DNA of 64,000 bases from assembly GCF_003313505.1 (NCBI RefSeq), contig NZ_QMHO01000008.1, forward strand, positions 62,001 to 126,000. The letters run 5' to 3'. The notes below the pieces were generated by a model. That model made no database searches, was not told the origin of the DNA, and saw nothing but the letters and a program-made list of their open reading frames with translations. The position numbers were made by a program, and so were the translations under genes. The DNA is from Pedobacter nanyangensis. Lineage in GTDB: Bacteria; Bacteroidota; Bacteroidia; Sphingobacteriales; Sphingobacteriaceae. Positions 1-7,999 of this stretch are shown here, piece after piece (positions within the stretch are counted from its first letter, which is position 1; the number at the start of each line of letters is the position of its first letter).

Positions 1-145
1 CGATATCCTTCACGGAAAGCACACCACTCTCATGGCCAAAAACCCTAAATTTGCCCTGGTTTTTTGCCCAACGGCCATTACCATCCATAATGATGGCAAT
101 ATGCTCTGGCAAGCGACTAATATCTATTTGATCTTTAAAATTCAT
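1..145 (-). CDS. uppS: Isoprenyl transferase (undecaprenyl diphosphate synthase), partial
   Basis: Only the first 48 codons are present; the rest lies beyond the left edge. The N-terminus contains the motif [13 protein letters not shown], the signature of cis-prenyltransferases, with the Asp that binds the Mg-diphosphate. The family condenses isopentenyl diphosphate onto farnesyl diphosphate to make the C55 lipid carrier for peptidoglycan. The start is ATG at 145. It is the last visible gene of a leftward operon, 25 nt after the DUF6089 gene; uppS next to a DUF6089 barrel gene (and usually bamA beyond) is a familiar Bacteroidetes order. Confidence 0.93.
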   Translation of the reverse strand, partial: MNFKDQIDISRLPEHIAIIMDGNGRWAKNQGKFRVFGHESGVLSVKDI

Positions 146-170
146 TTACTGTTTTAGAGGGCGTTAAGAG

Positions 171-989
171 TTAAAAACACTTTTGGCTCACAAAGGTATA
201 AGTTATGCCAATACCTACAAACATATAAGTATCTCTTTTTCTAAAATCTCCACGCTGGGTGTTGGGCACTCCAATGTAATTGCCGGTGATTTCTCCCGAG
301 CGATCCGACAGAATTTGCTGCATTTGACGGATAGGGGCATCGTTAGATAGTTTACTTGGATCTGGATAGTTGCCGCTTACATCGTCTAAATAGCGGGTAT
401 AGGCATTTCTATAGCCTATATTGCTCATTACACTCCATCTTTCGCCAACCCTGTATTTCACGCCCAATCCAAAGGGAATACTCAATGCGTAAGTTTTATA
501 GGCTTCTCCTTCTGTTTGATAATCGGCCAGGTCATATTTTTTCCCCTGGTAAATTGCTGTTGGATTAAAAATCACGCCGCCAATCCCAGTAAAAAGGTAG
601 GGTGAAAATTTGGAGAAGCCTCCTCCGGCAAAATAATCAAAAAAGTTAAAGTCGACCATCAAACTAATTTCATGGAGATTATTGCTGAAACTGAGATTAC
701 GCGTCCTGAAACCTTCGTTAGAGGATTTTGCGTCGTCAGCCTTTATCTTGCCAAAATTATAGTTGAGGGAGAGCGCCCAATTGGGATCGAAATTAATTTT
801 CGCAAAACCACCAAAGGAAATCCCACTGATTTTTAGGGGCTGTGTAGGATTTAAATCGCCCATGTATCCAGCCCCGCCGGCCTGGGCACCTAGTTCCCAT
901 ACCTGGGCACTGGCATTAAGAGCGTTAAGAACGTTAAAGGTAAAAAACGTACTTAAAACGATGGCTAATAGCGTTCTTTTATACCTCAT
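171..989 (-). CDS. DUF6089 family outer-membrane beta-barrel protein
   Basis: Predicted secreted beta-barrel of 272 residues. A signal peptide (basic start, hydrophobic core, cut near NASAQ) is followed by an N-terminal stretch with GGAGYMGDLNP, characteristic of DUF6089, and alternating-hydrophobic strands ending in an aromatic-rich C-terminus (YMFVGIGITYTF). The function of the family is not known; its position between nadK and uppS, upstream of the bamA region, suggests an envelope-assembly role (inference). An in-frame ATG at 1010 would overlap nadK; I chose the ATG at 989 because it falls 1 nt after the nadK stop and begins a normal signal peptide (MRYKRTLL). Confidence 0.85.
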   Translation of the reverse strand: MRYKRTLLAIVLSTFFTFNVLNALNASAQVWELGAQAGGAGYMGDLNPTQPLKISGISFGGFAKINFDPNWALSLNYNFGKIKADDAKSSNEGFRTRNLSFSNNLHEISLMVDFNFFDYFAGGGFSKFSPYLFTGIGGVIFNPTAIYQGKKYDLADYQTEGEAYKTYALSIPFGLGVKYRVGERWSVMSNIGYRNAYTRYLDDVSGNYPDPSKLSNDAPIRQMQQILSDRSGEITGNYIGVPNTQRGDFRKRDTYMFVGIGITYTFVSQKCF

Positions 990-990
990 C

Positions 991-1872
991 CTAATAGTTA
1001 CGGGTATCAATACCCCAAAGCAGTTTATTCCTTAACGTAGTTAAAAACGTTTCATTGTTAAGACGGATAAGATTTATGTTAAATTTTGCTTTGTTGATAT
1101 TAATTTTCACACTTCGGTCTACCGTTTCGGTTCGGGAATCGCAAGTGAGCAAAAATTTGGTGCTGCGTGCTTCTACCTCAAAAGTAAGTTCTACGTTATC
1201 AGGCACAATGATGGGCCTTACGTTTAGGTTATGCGGTGCTACCGGGGTAATTACAAAGTTTTGGGCACTAGGCAAGATAATTGGCCCGCCGCAGCTTAAT
1301 GAATAGGCGGTTGATCCAGTTGGTGTGGCAATGATCAGCCCATCGGCCCAATAGGAGTTTACAAACTCCCCGTTCATATAGGCATGGATGATCATCATGG
1401 CTGAATCATCCCTACGGTGAATGGTAATGTCGTTCAATGCGAAATTTTCATCGTTAAACAACCCCGTTTTTGATTCCAGGTTGAGTAAACTGCGCTTGTC
1501 GATGGTGTATTCTCCATTGACCAGTGCTTTTATTGCGGCATTGATTTCGGCTTTATTGATACTTGCCAAAAAGCCCAAGCGGCCAAAATTGATCCCTATT
1601 ACCGGAATTTGCGAATCGCGAACGAATGAAAGCGTGTCCAACAAAGTTCCATCGCCACCTAAGCTTAACAGGATATCTGCACGGTTTACCAATTCCAGGT
1701 GTCCTGAAAAAGTGGTGAGGGTATTTGGCAAAACCAGTTTGTTTTTGATAAAATCAAAAAACTTTTGATAAACGGTTATTTCAATTTGTTGTGCCACAAG
1801 GGCATCAAATACCTCTTGTACGAAGGGCAGCACACTGTTGTTAAAATCTCTCCCGTATAAGGCTATCTTCAT
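991..1872 (-). CDS. nadK: NAD kinase
   Basis: Phosphorylates NAD to NADP in the cytoplasm. The protein of 293 residues carries the GGDGT motif at about residues 72-76 (catalytic Asp), followed by the substrate-binding region with NDITIHR and the glycine-rich segment DGLIIATPTGSTAYSLSCGG typical of ATP-NAD kinases. Length fits the family. An upstream ATG at 1887 overlaps the preceding CBS gene by 8 nt; the ATG at 1872 (MKIALYGRDF) leaves a 7-nt spacer and matches the usual N-terminus. It is third in a five-gene leftward operon. Confidence 0.95.
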   Translation of the reverse strand: MKIALYGRDFNNSVLPFVQEVFDALVAQQIEITVYQKFFDFIKNKLVLPNTLTTFSGHLELVNRADILLSLGGDGTLLDTLSFVRDSQIPVIGINFGRLGFLASINKAEINAAIKALVNGEYTIDKRSLLNLESKTGLFNDENFALNDITIHRRDDSAMMIIHAYMNGEFVNSYWADGLIIATPTGSTAYSLSCGGPIILPSAQNFVITPVAPHNLNVRPIIVPDNVELTFEVEARSTKFLLTCDSRTETVDRSVKININKAKFNINLIRLNNETFLTTLRNKLLWGIDTRNY

Positions 1873-1879
1873 GTAAGAA

Positions 1880-2542
1880 TTATACATTTAAATAGTTCAT
1901 GAACGAATCAAATCTATCCATTGAACCATCATCATGACTGCTGTTGTTAAATACTGCTTTAACTTCATAATCGTAGCGCTCAAAAGCAGCCACTATTGCA
2001 GAAATTTCTGTTTTATTAATTTTCAAGGTCACTTCCAACCTCGTGGAATCGGGGTAGGAACTGATGTACGAGGAAAGGATCTGGGCGTTATCTGCCTCCA
2101 CTATTTGCGCCATGTGTGCCAAAGAGTTGTTCCTATTGCTAATAGAAAGTATAATGATCCCGCCTGGTTCATTTACCGAATAAAGGTTGGCGGTAAAATT
2201 GAGCAGGTTATTAATGGATATGAGCCCCAGATAGTTCTTTTGCTGATCAAGTACGGGCACTACCGATAGTTGCAGTTCACTAAAAAGCCTGATTACTTCG
2301 TAAATATGTACATTTTCGAATGTAAAGGTATTCAATAGCTTTACGGGCAATGCTCCAATGGCAATTTCCATATCTCTGGCTTCCATCAGTTCCTCCTCAG
2401 AAACCAAGCCCAAGTATTGGGTTTCGTTAACGATAGGCAAATGGTATAGCTTAAACTCATTCATGCGCTCCAAGGCCTTCCGCACAGTATCGGAGGTACG
2501 CAATGGAGGTATGATGTTCGATATGAGTTTTCCTGCAAGCAT
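1880..2542 (-). CDS. CBS domain-containing protein
   Basis: A 220-residue cytoplasmic protein with two CBS motifs in its first 120 residues (one around LPIVNETQYLGLVSEEEL, one around VPVLDQQKNYLGLISINNL) and a C-terminal ACT-like half (GIIILSISNRNNSLAHMAQI). CBS pairs usually bind adenosine nucleotides, so a sensor role for the neighbouring NAD kinase is possible but is inference. It is 5 nt downstream of the alpha/beta hydrolase gene and 7 nt upstream of nadK, so co-transcription is very likely. Confidence 0.85.
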   Translation of the reverse strand: MLAGKLISNIIPPLRTSDTVRKALERMNEFKLYHLPIVNETQYLGLVSEEELMEARDMEIAIGALPVKLLNTFTFENVHIYEVIRLFSELQLSVVPVLDQQKNYLGLISINNLLNFTANLYSVNEPGGIIILSISNRNNSLAHMAQIVEADNAQILSSYISSYPDSTRLEVTLKINKTEISAIVAAFERYDYEVKAVFNNSSHDDGSMDRFDSFMNYLNV

Positions 2543-2547
2543 ATCAT

Positions 2548-3312
2548 TTACTTAAGCAAAATTCTGTCCAAAAATTTTTGCAGATAATTGTTAAATATTT
2601 CGGGCTGCTCCATCATTGGGGCATGGCCACATTTATCTACCCAGTTCAATTCAGAGTTGGGCAGTAATTCATGAAATTCCTCGGCAACGTCCGGAGGGGT
2701 TACCTTGTCCTGTTTTCCCCAAATTAACGACACAGGAATGGTAATTTTTTTAAGTTCTTTGGCCATGTTGTGCCTAATGGCCGATTTGGCAAGCGCTAAT
2801 ATCCTAATTACACGCGAGCGGTCGTTAACGGTTTGGAATACCTCGTCAACCAGTTCCTTGGTTGCTGTTGCCGGATCGTAAAAAGTGAATTCGACTTTTT
2901 CTTTGATAAAATCATAGCTCTCCCTACGTGGGAATGATCCTCCAAAAGCATTTTCGTACAAACCCGAGCTTCCGGTAAGCACCAATGCTTTTACAAATTC
3001 CTGATGGGCCACAGTGAACACCAGCCCTACATGGCCGCCCAAAGAATTGCCCACCAAAACTACTTGGCCCAGCTTTTTGAACTTAAGGAACCGATGCAAG
3101 TACTTAGACAAACTTTTTACTCCCAGAGTTAGGATGGGCAGTTCGTAAATTGGCAAAATAGGTACCAGCACCCGATAATTCGATTTGAATTTATCCACGG
3201 TATGTTCCCAGTTGCTTAGTTCGCCCATTAAACCATGAAGTAATACTAAAGGCTCTCCTTCTCCAACCTCAATAAATTTAAATCCCTCTTGTTCAATTAC
3301 TTCGTAATTCAT
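2548..3312 (-). CDS. Alpha/beta fold hydrolase
   Basis: A 254-residue soluble alpha/beta hydrolase. The oxyanion region LLHGLMG is near residue 24, the nucleophile elbow GNSLGG puts Ser90 at the active site, and Asp202 (WGKQDKVTPP) and His230 (KCGHAPMMEQP) complete the triad. The closest recognisable groups are haloalkane dehalogenase- or MhpC-like esterases; the substrate cannot be read from the sequence. No signal peptide. It is the promoter-proximal gene of the leftward operon that continues with the CBS protein, nadK, the DUF6089 barrel and uppS. Confidence 0.88.
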   Translation of the reverse strand: MNYEVIEQEGFKFIEVGEGEPLVLLHGLMGELSNWEHTVDKFKSNYRVLVPILPIYELPILTLGVKSLSKYLHRFLKFKKLGQVVLVGNSLGGHVGLVFTVAHQEFVKALVLTGSSGLYENAFGGSFPRRESYDFIKEKVEFTFYDPATATKELVDEVFQTVNDRSRVIRILALAKSAIRHNMAKELKKITIPVSLIWGKQDKVTPPDVAEEFHELLPNSELNWVDKCGHAPMMEQPEIFNNYLQKFLDRILLK

Positions 3313-3424
3313 AAATATAATTATGTATTGTCTTGGTATATGCCACTAAGTTAATAGAGTAAATGTAATTAATGAGAATTAAAATCACATTTTAACATTT
3401 ATAGTGCTTAATGATACTTTTAAA

Positions 3425-3874
3425 TTACTGGGAAAGTTGGCTTTTTACAATTTCTCCGATCAACTTACCTTCAGCTTTTCCTGCCAGTTCTTTATTGGCA
3501 ATGCCCATCACCTTTCCCATTTCTTTGATAGAGCTGGCGCCAGTTTCGGCAATAATTTTAGCAATAATGGCCTCAATTTCTGATCTTTCCAGCTGCTTTG
3601 GCAAAAACTGTGAGATCACCTCAATTTCTTCCTGCTCTACCTGGTAAAGGTCATCCCTTCCCTGCGATTGATAAATATCAGCCGATTCTTTACGTTGCTT
3701 AACCAGCTTTTGTAAAATTTTTATTTCAGCTTCCTCATTGATCTGTTCAGTTTGGCCTTTTTCTGTTTTTGCCAATAGCAATGCAGATTTTATAGCCCTT
3801 AGGCCTCTCAATTTTACCTGGTCTTTAGCCAACATGGCTTGTTTTATTTCCTGATCTATGTTTGTTGATATCAT
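3425..3874 (-). CDS. GatB/YqeY domain-containing protein
   Basis: A 149-residue protein matching the YqeY family along its length: N-terminal helix with IKQAMLAKDQVKLRGLRAIKSAL, a middle segment ILQKLVKQRKESADIYQSQGR and the tail domain EIEAIIAKIIAETGASSIKEMGKVMG. The tail domain resembles the C-terminal domain of GatB, the glutamyl-tRNA(Gln) amidotransferase B subunit, and may bind tRNA; the cellular role is not settled. It stands alone: about 110 nt separates it from each leftward neighbour. Confidence 0.88.
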   Translation of the reverse strand: MISTNIDQEIKQAMLAKDQVKLRGLRAIKSALLLAKTEKGQTEQINEEAEIKILQKLVKQRKESADIYQSQGRDDLYQVEQEEIEVISQFLPKQLERSEIEAIIAKIIAETGASSIKEMGKVMGIANKELAGKAEGKLIGEIVKSQLSQ

Positions 3875-3975
3875 ATCTGAGTTATATGTGATGCGTTATC
3901 GGCTGCGTGCTGCTATTCATTATCATTTTTAAGTTGGTGGCTTAAGCTTATAACTTGCAGCTCAAAACAATGTTT

Positions 3976-4734
3976 TTAGTCTCTTTTTACAATGGTTCCT
4001 GTGGCCTGTGCAGTTGGCATAATCAGCATATCATTGATATTGACATGCGCTGGCCTACTTACCACGTACCAAATGGCATCGGCAATATCCTGTGCAATTA
4101 GGGGTTCCAAGCCATCGTAAACTTTTTTGGCTCGGTTCTCGTCACCCTTGAAACGCACAATAGAAAATTCCGTTTCTACCATTCCCGGGTTAATTTCCGT
4201 TACTTTAATGCCGTGGGGCAAAAGATCAATACGCATTCCCTTGCTGAGGGCATCAACGGCATGTTTACTGGCACAGTACACATTCCCGTTGGGATAAACT
4301 TCTTTACCGGCAATGGAACCTATATTGATGATATGTCCCTGCTTCCTTTCCACCATCCATGGAGCTACCGCTCTGGTTACATAGAGCAGGCCTTTTACGT
4401 TAGTGTCTATCATCCTGTCCCAGTCTTCGGTGTCCCCCTTATCAATGGGATCTAGTCCCTGGCTTAAACCTGCGTTGTTTACCAGCACATTTACATTCTT
4501 CCACGCTGCGGGCAAAGTTTCCAGCACATAATTGATATTTTCTTTATCTCTTACGTCGGCAATCAATTTCTTGATTTTAACTCCGTAATTTCCGATAAGC
4601 TGTTGTGCTTGGCTATCAAGTAGGTTTTCTCTGCGTGCAATGAGGATCAAATCATAACCTTGTGCGGCAAAAGTATCAGCACAGGCAGCACCAATGCCAG
4701 ATGTTGCCCCGGTAATTAAAGCTATTTTGGCCAT
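3976..4734 (-). CDS. SDR family NAD(P)-dependent oxidoreductase
   Basis: Classical short-chain dehydrogenase of 252 residues. The cofactor motif TGATSGIG is at residues 8-15, NNAG at 86-89, catalytic Ser140, and the YxxxK pair Tyr153/Lys157 (VYCASKHAV). The overall pattern resembles YdfG-type 3-hydroxy-acid/serine dehydrogenases, although substrate assignment is inference. The reading frame is open to a TTG at 4791, which would overlap porT; the ATG at 4734 gives the standard N-terminus (MAKIALITGA) and a 49-nt gap from porT. Confidence 0.9.
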   Translation of the reverse strand: MAKIALITGATSGIGAACADTFAAQGYDLILIARRENLLDSQAQQLIGNYGVKIKKLIADVRDKENINYVLETLPAAWKNVNVLVNNAGLSQGLDPIDKGDTEDWDRMIDTNVKGLLYVTRAVAPWMVERKQGHIINIGSIAGKEVYPNGNVYCASKHAVDALSKGMRIDLLPHGIKVTEINPGMVETEFSIVRFKGDENRAKKVYDGLEPLIAQDIADAIWYVVSRPAHVNINDMLIMPTAQATGTIVKRD

Positions 4735-4783
4735 TTGTTTTTGTTGGATTTTGCACAAAGTTATGCTTTTTATTAAAAGCGCT

Positions 4784-5518
4784 TTACTCAAAAAACAAGC
4801 TAAAAGTAAAATTTCGCAAAATTGCCCGATCTATCGGGGTATCATAAGGGTGTCCCTCCCTTTTGGTAACATCTTTAAAAGAGTGACTTACTTTAATTTC
4901 TGGAGACATTTTAAAGTACTCGAAATAAAGATCAAAACCTATACCGGCTTCGTATGATGTATACCTGTTTTTGTTCTTCAACATCCGCTCGGCCCATGCA
5001 AAGCCTTCGTCTTTCGGCTTTTTACCTGCACCTAAGTCCATCGAGTACTTAAGCCCCAAAAGCACGTAAGCCCTGAAGTCCTTGCGCCTTTCTGATTTCA
5101 ACTTGATGCCCAAAGGTAAATCCACAATCACTGGACTAACTTTCTGTTCTTTAACTGTGCCGTCGTTGAAACTATAGTCTACCAGTTTATCGGCAAAAAT
5201 CAAACTGGGGGTGCTCCGCAAATCGAGATTGTTATTGAGTTTATAATTAACCACAAAACCAATCCCAAATCCTACCGTGGGCTTGGCCTTAATTCCTGTA
5301 AGTGGTGGTGTTACTGGCCCTAACGGGCCTTCCTGAGGGTCGGTATTGATGAAAGGCTCACGCCAGTTGGATTTTGTAATAATTTTGTATTCCGAAAGTA
5401 CATATTGGAAACTGAATCCCCAGTTAAAATCCTGCTGATCGATACCGCCACCCCAATTTTGGGCATTGGCGGCTTTAGCAAACAGGAAACATAAGAGAAT
5501 CAATAGCGGTTTCTTCAT
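4784..5518 (-). CDS. porT: PorT family beta-barrel protein of the type IX secretion system
   Basis: A 244-residue outer-membrane protein with a clear signal peptide (cut after KAANAQ), a barrel-like alternating pattern and an aromatic terminus (LRNFTFSLFFE). The pattern and its position directly behind ubiE match PorT/SprT, an outer-membrane T9SS component needed for export of proteins with C-terminal sorting domains. Its start overlaps the ubiE stop by 4 nt (ATGA), indicating translational coupling. T9SS substrates and partners elsewhere in the window support the call. The exact family label is recognised rather than searched. Confidence 0.82.
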   Translation of the reverse strand: MKKPLLILLCFLFAKAANAQNWGGGIDQQDFNWGFSFQYVLSEYKIITKSNWREPFINTDPQEGPLGPVTPPLTGIKAKPTVGFGIGFVVNYKLNNNLDLRSTPSLIFADKLVDYSFNDGTVKEQKVSPVIVDLPLGIKLKSERRKDFRAYVLLGLKYSMDLGAGKKPKDEGFAWAERMLKNKNRYTSYEAGIGFDLYFEYFKMSPEIKVSHSFKDVTKREGHPYDTPIDRAILRNFTFSLFFE

Positions 5519-6243
5519 TTAATACCCGTATAGATGGCACTTATACCAAACGTTAACGAACGGTGTTTGGTATGCTGGTACCCGATTTTTTCCATCAAAG
5601 CCGTAAAGTCCTTCCCGTCAGGGAAAGCCTGTACTGATTCTTCTAAATATGCGTAGGCTTTTTTATCCTTCGAAAACAACCCTCCAAAAAATGGTGTAGC
5701 GTATTTAAAATAGAAGTGATACAGCTGCTTCACGGGGAATACTCTAGGTTTAGAAAACTCCAAAATCACTACCTTTCCACCAGGTTTAAGCACGCGGAAC
5801 ATATCGGCCAATCCCTTTTCGAGATTTTCGTAATTGCGCACCCCAAAGGCTACCGTAATGGCGTCAAAAGCATCATTTTCAAAATGCAGGCCTTCCGAAT
5901 CGCCCTTTTGCACTGAAAAAACATCTCCCAAATTTCTTTCGGCGATTTTCTTTTTCGCGACCTCCAGCATCCCTTCCGAAATATCTACGCCAATGATCTG
6001 TTGTGGTTTCAAAATCTTGATGGATTCTAAAGCAAAATCACCTGTTCCGGTGGCTACGTCTAATATTTTTTGTGGCCTGGAAGGCAAGAGCTCTTTAATG
6101 GCCTTTTTACGCCAGATAATATCGATACCCAGGGACAAAAAATGATTGAGAAAATCGTAAGTACCAGAGATATTGTTGAACATGCTGGCCACCTGCTCTT
6201 TTTTTGTTTCGGTACCTGAATAGGGAGTGATTTGTGGATTCAT
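5515..6243 (-). CDS. ubiE: Bifunctional demethylmenaquinone/ubiquinone methyltransferase
   Basis: Class I SAM-dependent methyltransferase of 242 residues that performs the final C-methylation of menaquinone (MenG activity in this phylum). Visible motifs are the N-terminal VASMFNNISGTYDFLNHFLS, the SAM loop DVATGTGDFA, the post-I acidic residue in IGVDISEGML, and the family segment VLKPGGKVVILEFSKP. A TTG at 6255 is in frame, but the ATG at 6243 (MNPQITPYSG) is the natural start. It is the first gene of the ubiE-porT pair. Confidence 0.94.
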   Translation of the reverse strand: MNPQITPYSGTETKKEQVASMFNNISGTYDFLNHFLSLGIDIIWRKKAIKELLPSRPQKILDVATGTGDFALESIKILKPQQIIGVDISEGMLEVAKKKIAERNLGDVFSVQKGDSEGLHFENDAFDAITVAFGVRNYENLEKGLADMFRVLKPGGKVVILEFSKPRVFPVKQLYHFYFKYATPFFGGLFSKDKKAYAYLEESVQAFPDGKDFTALMEKIGYQHTKHRSLTFGISAIYTGIK

Positions 6244-6354
6244 AATGTTGTGCAAAGTTACGATTTTAGATTTACGAATTACGATTTGAAAACCTAGATA
6301 TTGATGATTCCTTTATCTGGTTTTTTCAACTTTCGGTCTTTCGGACTTAAACGT

Positions 6355-6362
6355 TACCTTTG
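6355..6362 (+). promoter_or_regulatory. -7 promoter element (TACCTTTG) of engB
   Basis: TACCTTTG matches the Bacteroidetes -7 consensus TAnnTTTG and ends only 4 nt before the engB ATG. Transcription would start at or within a few bases of the start codon, so the mRNA should be leaderless or nearly so. No good -33 TTTG is visible at the usual spacing. Confidence 0.55.
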
Positions 6363-6366
6363 CAAT

Positions 6367-7011
6367 ATGATTATTAAATCGGCAACCTTTGTAGTTAGCA
6401 ACACCAAAGTATCGGCTTTGCCCTTACCAGACATGCCCGAGTATGCGTTTATTGGTCGTTCTAACGTGGGAAAATCATCATTGATCAACATGTTGGTGAA
6501 CCAGCAAGGCTTGGCAAAAACCTCCCAAAAACCAGGCAAAACACAGTTAATTAATCATTTTTTAGTTAACGAGAAATGGTATATTGTAGATTTGCCGGGT
6601 TATGGCTATGCCAGGGTTTCTAAAACCAGTAGAGAAAAATGGGAGAAATTTATCAGGGCATACCTTACCAAGAGGGAGAACCTGCAATGTGTTTTTGTAT
6701 TGATAGACAGCCGCTTGGAGCCACAAAAAATTGACCTAGAGTTTTGTTCTTGGTTGGGCGAATGCCAAATTCCTTTTGCTTTGGTGTACACCAAGGCCGA
6801 TAAGCAGTCTGGCCCAAAAACTGATCAGCATGTTGCCAAGTTTAACAAAGCTTTGCTGGGCTGGTTTGAGGAGGTGCCTCCATATTTTATCACTTCCTCT
6901 GAAAAAGGGCAAGGCCGAGAAAAATTACTGCAATTTGTACAGGAGGTAAATGAAGACTTTGTAAAACCTGTAATCGATCCTCAATTTTATACGGCCAGCA
7001 AATCGGAATAA
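6367..7011 (+). CDS. engB: Ribosome biogenesis GTP-binding protein EngB/YihA/YsxC
   Basis: A 214-residue TrmE-Era-EngA-EngB-type GTPase that assists large-subunit ribosome assembly. G1 is GRSNVGKSS, G2 lies in SQKPGKTQLINHF, G3 is DLPGYGYARV, G4 is TKAD and G5 is ITSSEKGQG. The open frame reaches back to a TTG at 6301, but that N-terminus is atypical; ATG 6367 (MIIKSATFVVS) is the family start and sits directly behind a TAnnTTTG box. It is 20 nt upstream of the prenyltransferase gene, so the two are probably co-transcribed. Confidence 0.95.
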   Translation: MIIKSATFVVSNTKVSALPLPDMPEYAFIGRSNVGKSSLINMLVNQQGLAKTSQKPGKTQLINHFLVNEKWYIVDLPGYGYARVSKTSREKWEKFIRAYLTKRENLQCVFVLIDSRLEPQKIDLEFCSWLGECQIPFALVYTKADKQSGPKTDQHVAKFNKALLGWFEEVPPYFITSSEKGQGREKLLQFVQEVNEDFVKPVIDPQFYTASKSE

Positions 7012-7031
7012 TCAGTTTTTTTAACATTTCA

Positions 7032-7889
7032 ATGAAGAAGTTTTTTTCGTTAGTTTTATTTGCCCACTCCATATTTGCAATGCCTTTTGCTTTCATCGGG
7101 TTCTTTTTGGGCGTAACCACCACTGATCAGCCTTTTAACTGGTATTTGTTACTGGCTGTGGTACTATGTATGGTTTTTGCCCGAAATGCTGCCATGGCAT
7201 TCAACAGATATTTGGACAGAGATATAGATGCCAGAAACCCTCGTACCGTAATGAGGGATATCCCTTCCGGGAAGGTTTCGGCCAAGGAAGCGCTCATTTT
7301 TGTGATTATCAACGGTGTGCTTTTTATTGCTACCACCTATTTAATCAACCCGCTTTGTTTCTACTTATCGCCCGTAGCCATTTTTGTGGTGCTGTTTTAC
7401 AGTTACACCAAGCGTTTTACCGCCTTATGCCATTTGGTACTAGGACTTGGATTGGGACTAGCTCCAATAGGTGCCTACATTGCGGTAACGGGTCAATTCA
7501 ACATTGTTCCGGTATTATATTCATTTGCGGTATTGTTCTGGGTGAGTGGTTTTGATATTATCTATGCGCTTCAGGATGAAGAGTTTGACCGCTCGGAAAA
7601 ACTACATTCTATTCCTTCGGCTCTAGGTCGCAAAAATGCGTTAAAGCTTTCTTCGTTCCTGCATGTTTTGTCGGCCGCCTGTGTAATTGCACCAATTTAT
7701 TTCATGGATTTTGGCTGGCCCTACTATGCTGGTGTGGTATTTTTCTGTGCAATGCTTATCTACCAACATCGCTTGGTTAAACCTAACGACATCAGTAAAG
7801 TGGATAGAGCTTTTGCCACAACCAATGGCTATGCCTCAGTAGTTTTTGCAATTTGCTTTTTAGCGGACGCTTATTTAAGAGGTAGATAG
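7032..7889 (+). CDS. UbiA-like polyprenyltransferase
   Basis: Integral membrane prenyltransferase of 285 residues with about eight hydrophobic segments. The two Asp-rich motifs of the UbiA superfamily are present: NRYLDRDIDARN in the first cytoplasmic loop and DIIYALQDEEFDRSE in the second. It resembles the group of 4-hydroxybenzoate-type transferases found in organisms lacking ubiquinone, which are associated with the futalosine menaquinone route (MqnP-like); that specific role is inference. The nearby ubiE supports a quinone function, but the pathway itself is not in the window. Confidence 0.85.
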   Translation: MKKFFSLVLFAHSIFAMPFAFIGFFLGVTTTDQPFNWYLLLAVVLCMVFARNAAMAFNRYLDRDIDARNPRTVMRDIPSGKVSAKEALIFVIINGVLFIATTYLINPLCFYLSPVAIFVVLFYSYTKRFTALCHLVLGLGLGLAPIGAYIAVTGQFNIVPVLYSFAVLFWVSGFDIIYALQDEEFDRSEKLHSIPSALGRKNALKLSSFLHVLSAACVIAPIYFMDFGWPYYAGVVFFCAMLIYQHRLVKPNDISKVDRAFATTNGYASVVFAICFLADAYLRGR

Positions 7890-7999
7890 TTTTAGGTTAA
7901 TGGCTTAGTTTTTTCCGCTGATTTGGGCAGATTGATTTACAAAACATACTACCTTCCCGATTTCTGACACCCGCTCCTAACTATCCATACCAGTCCATA

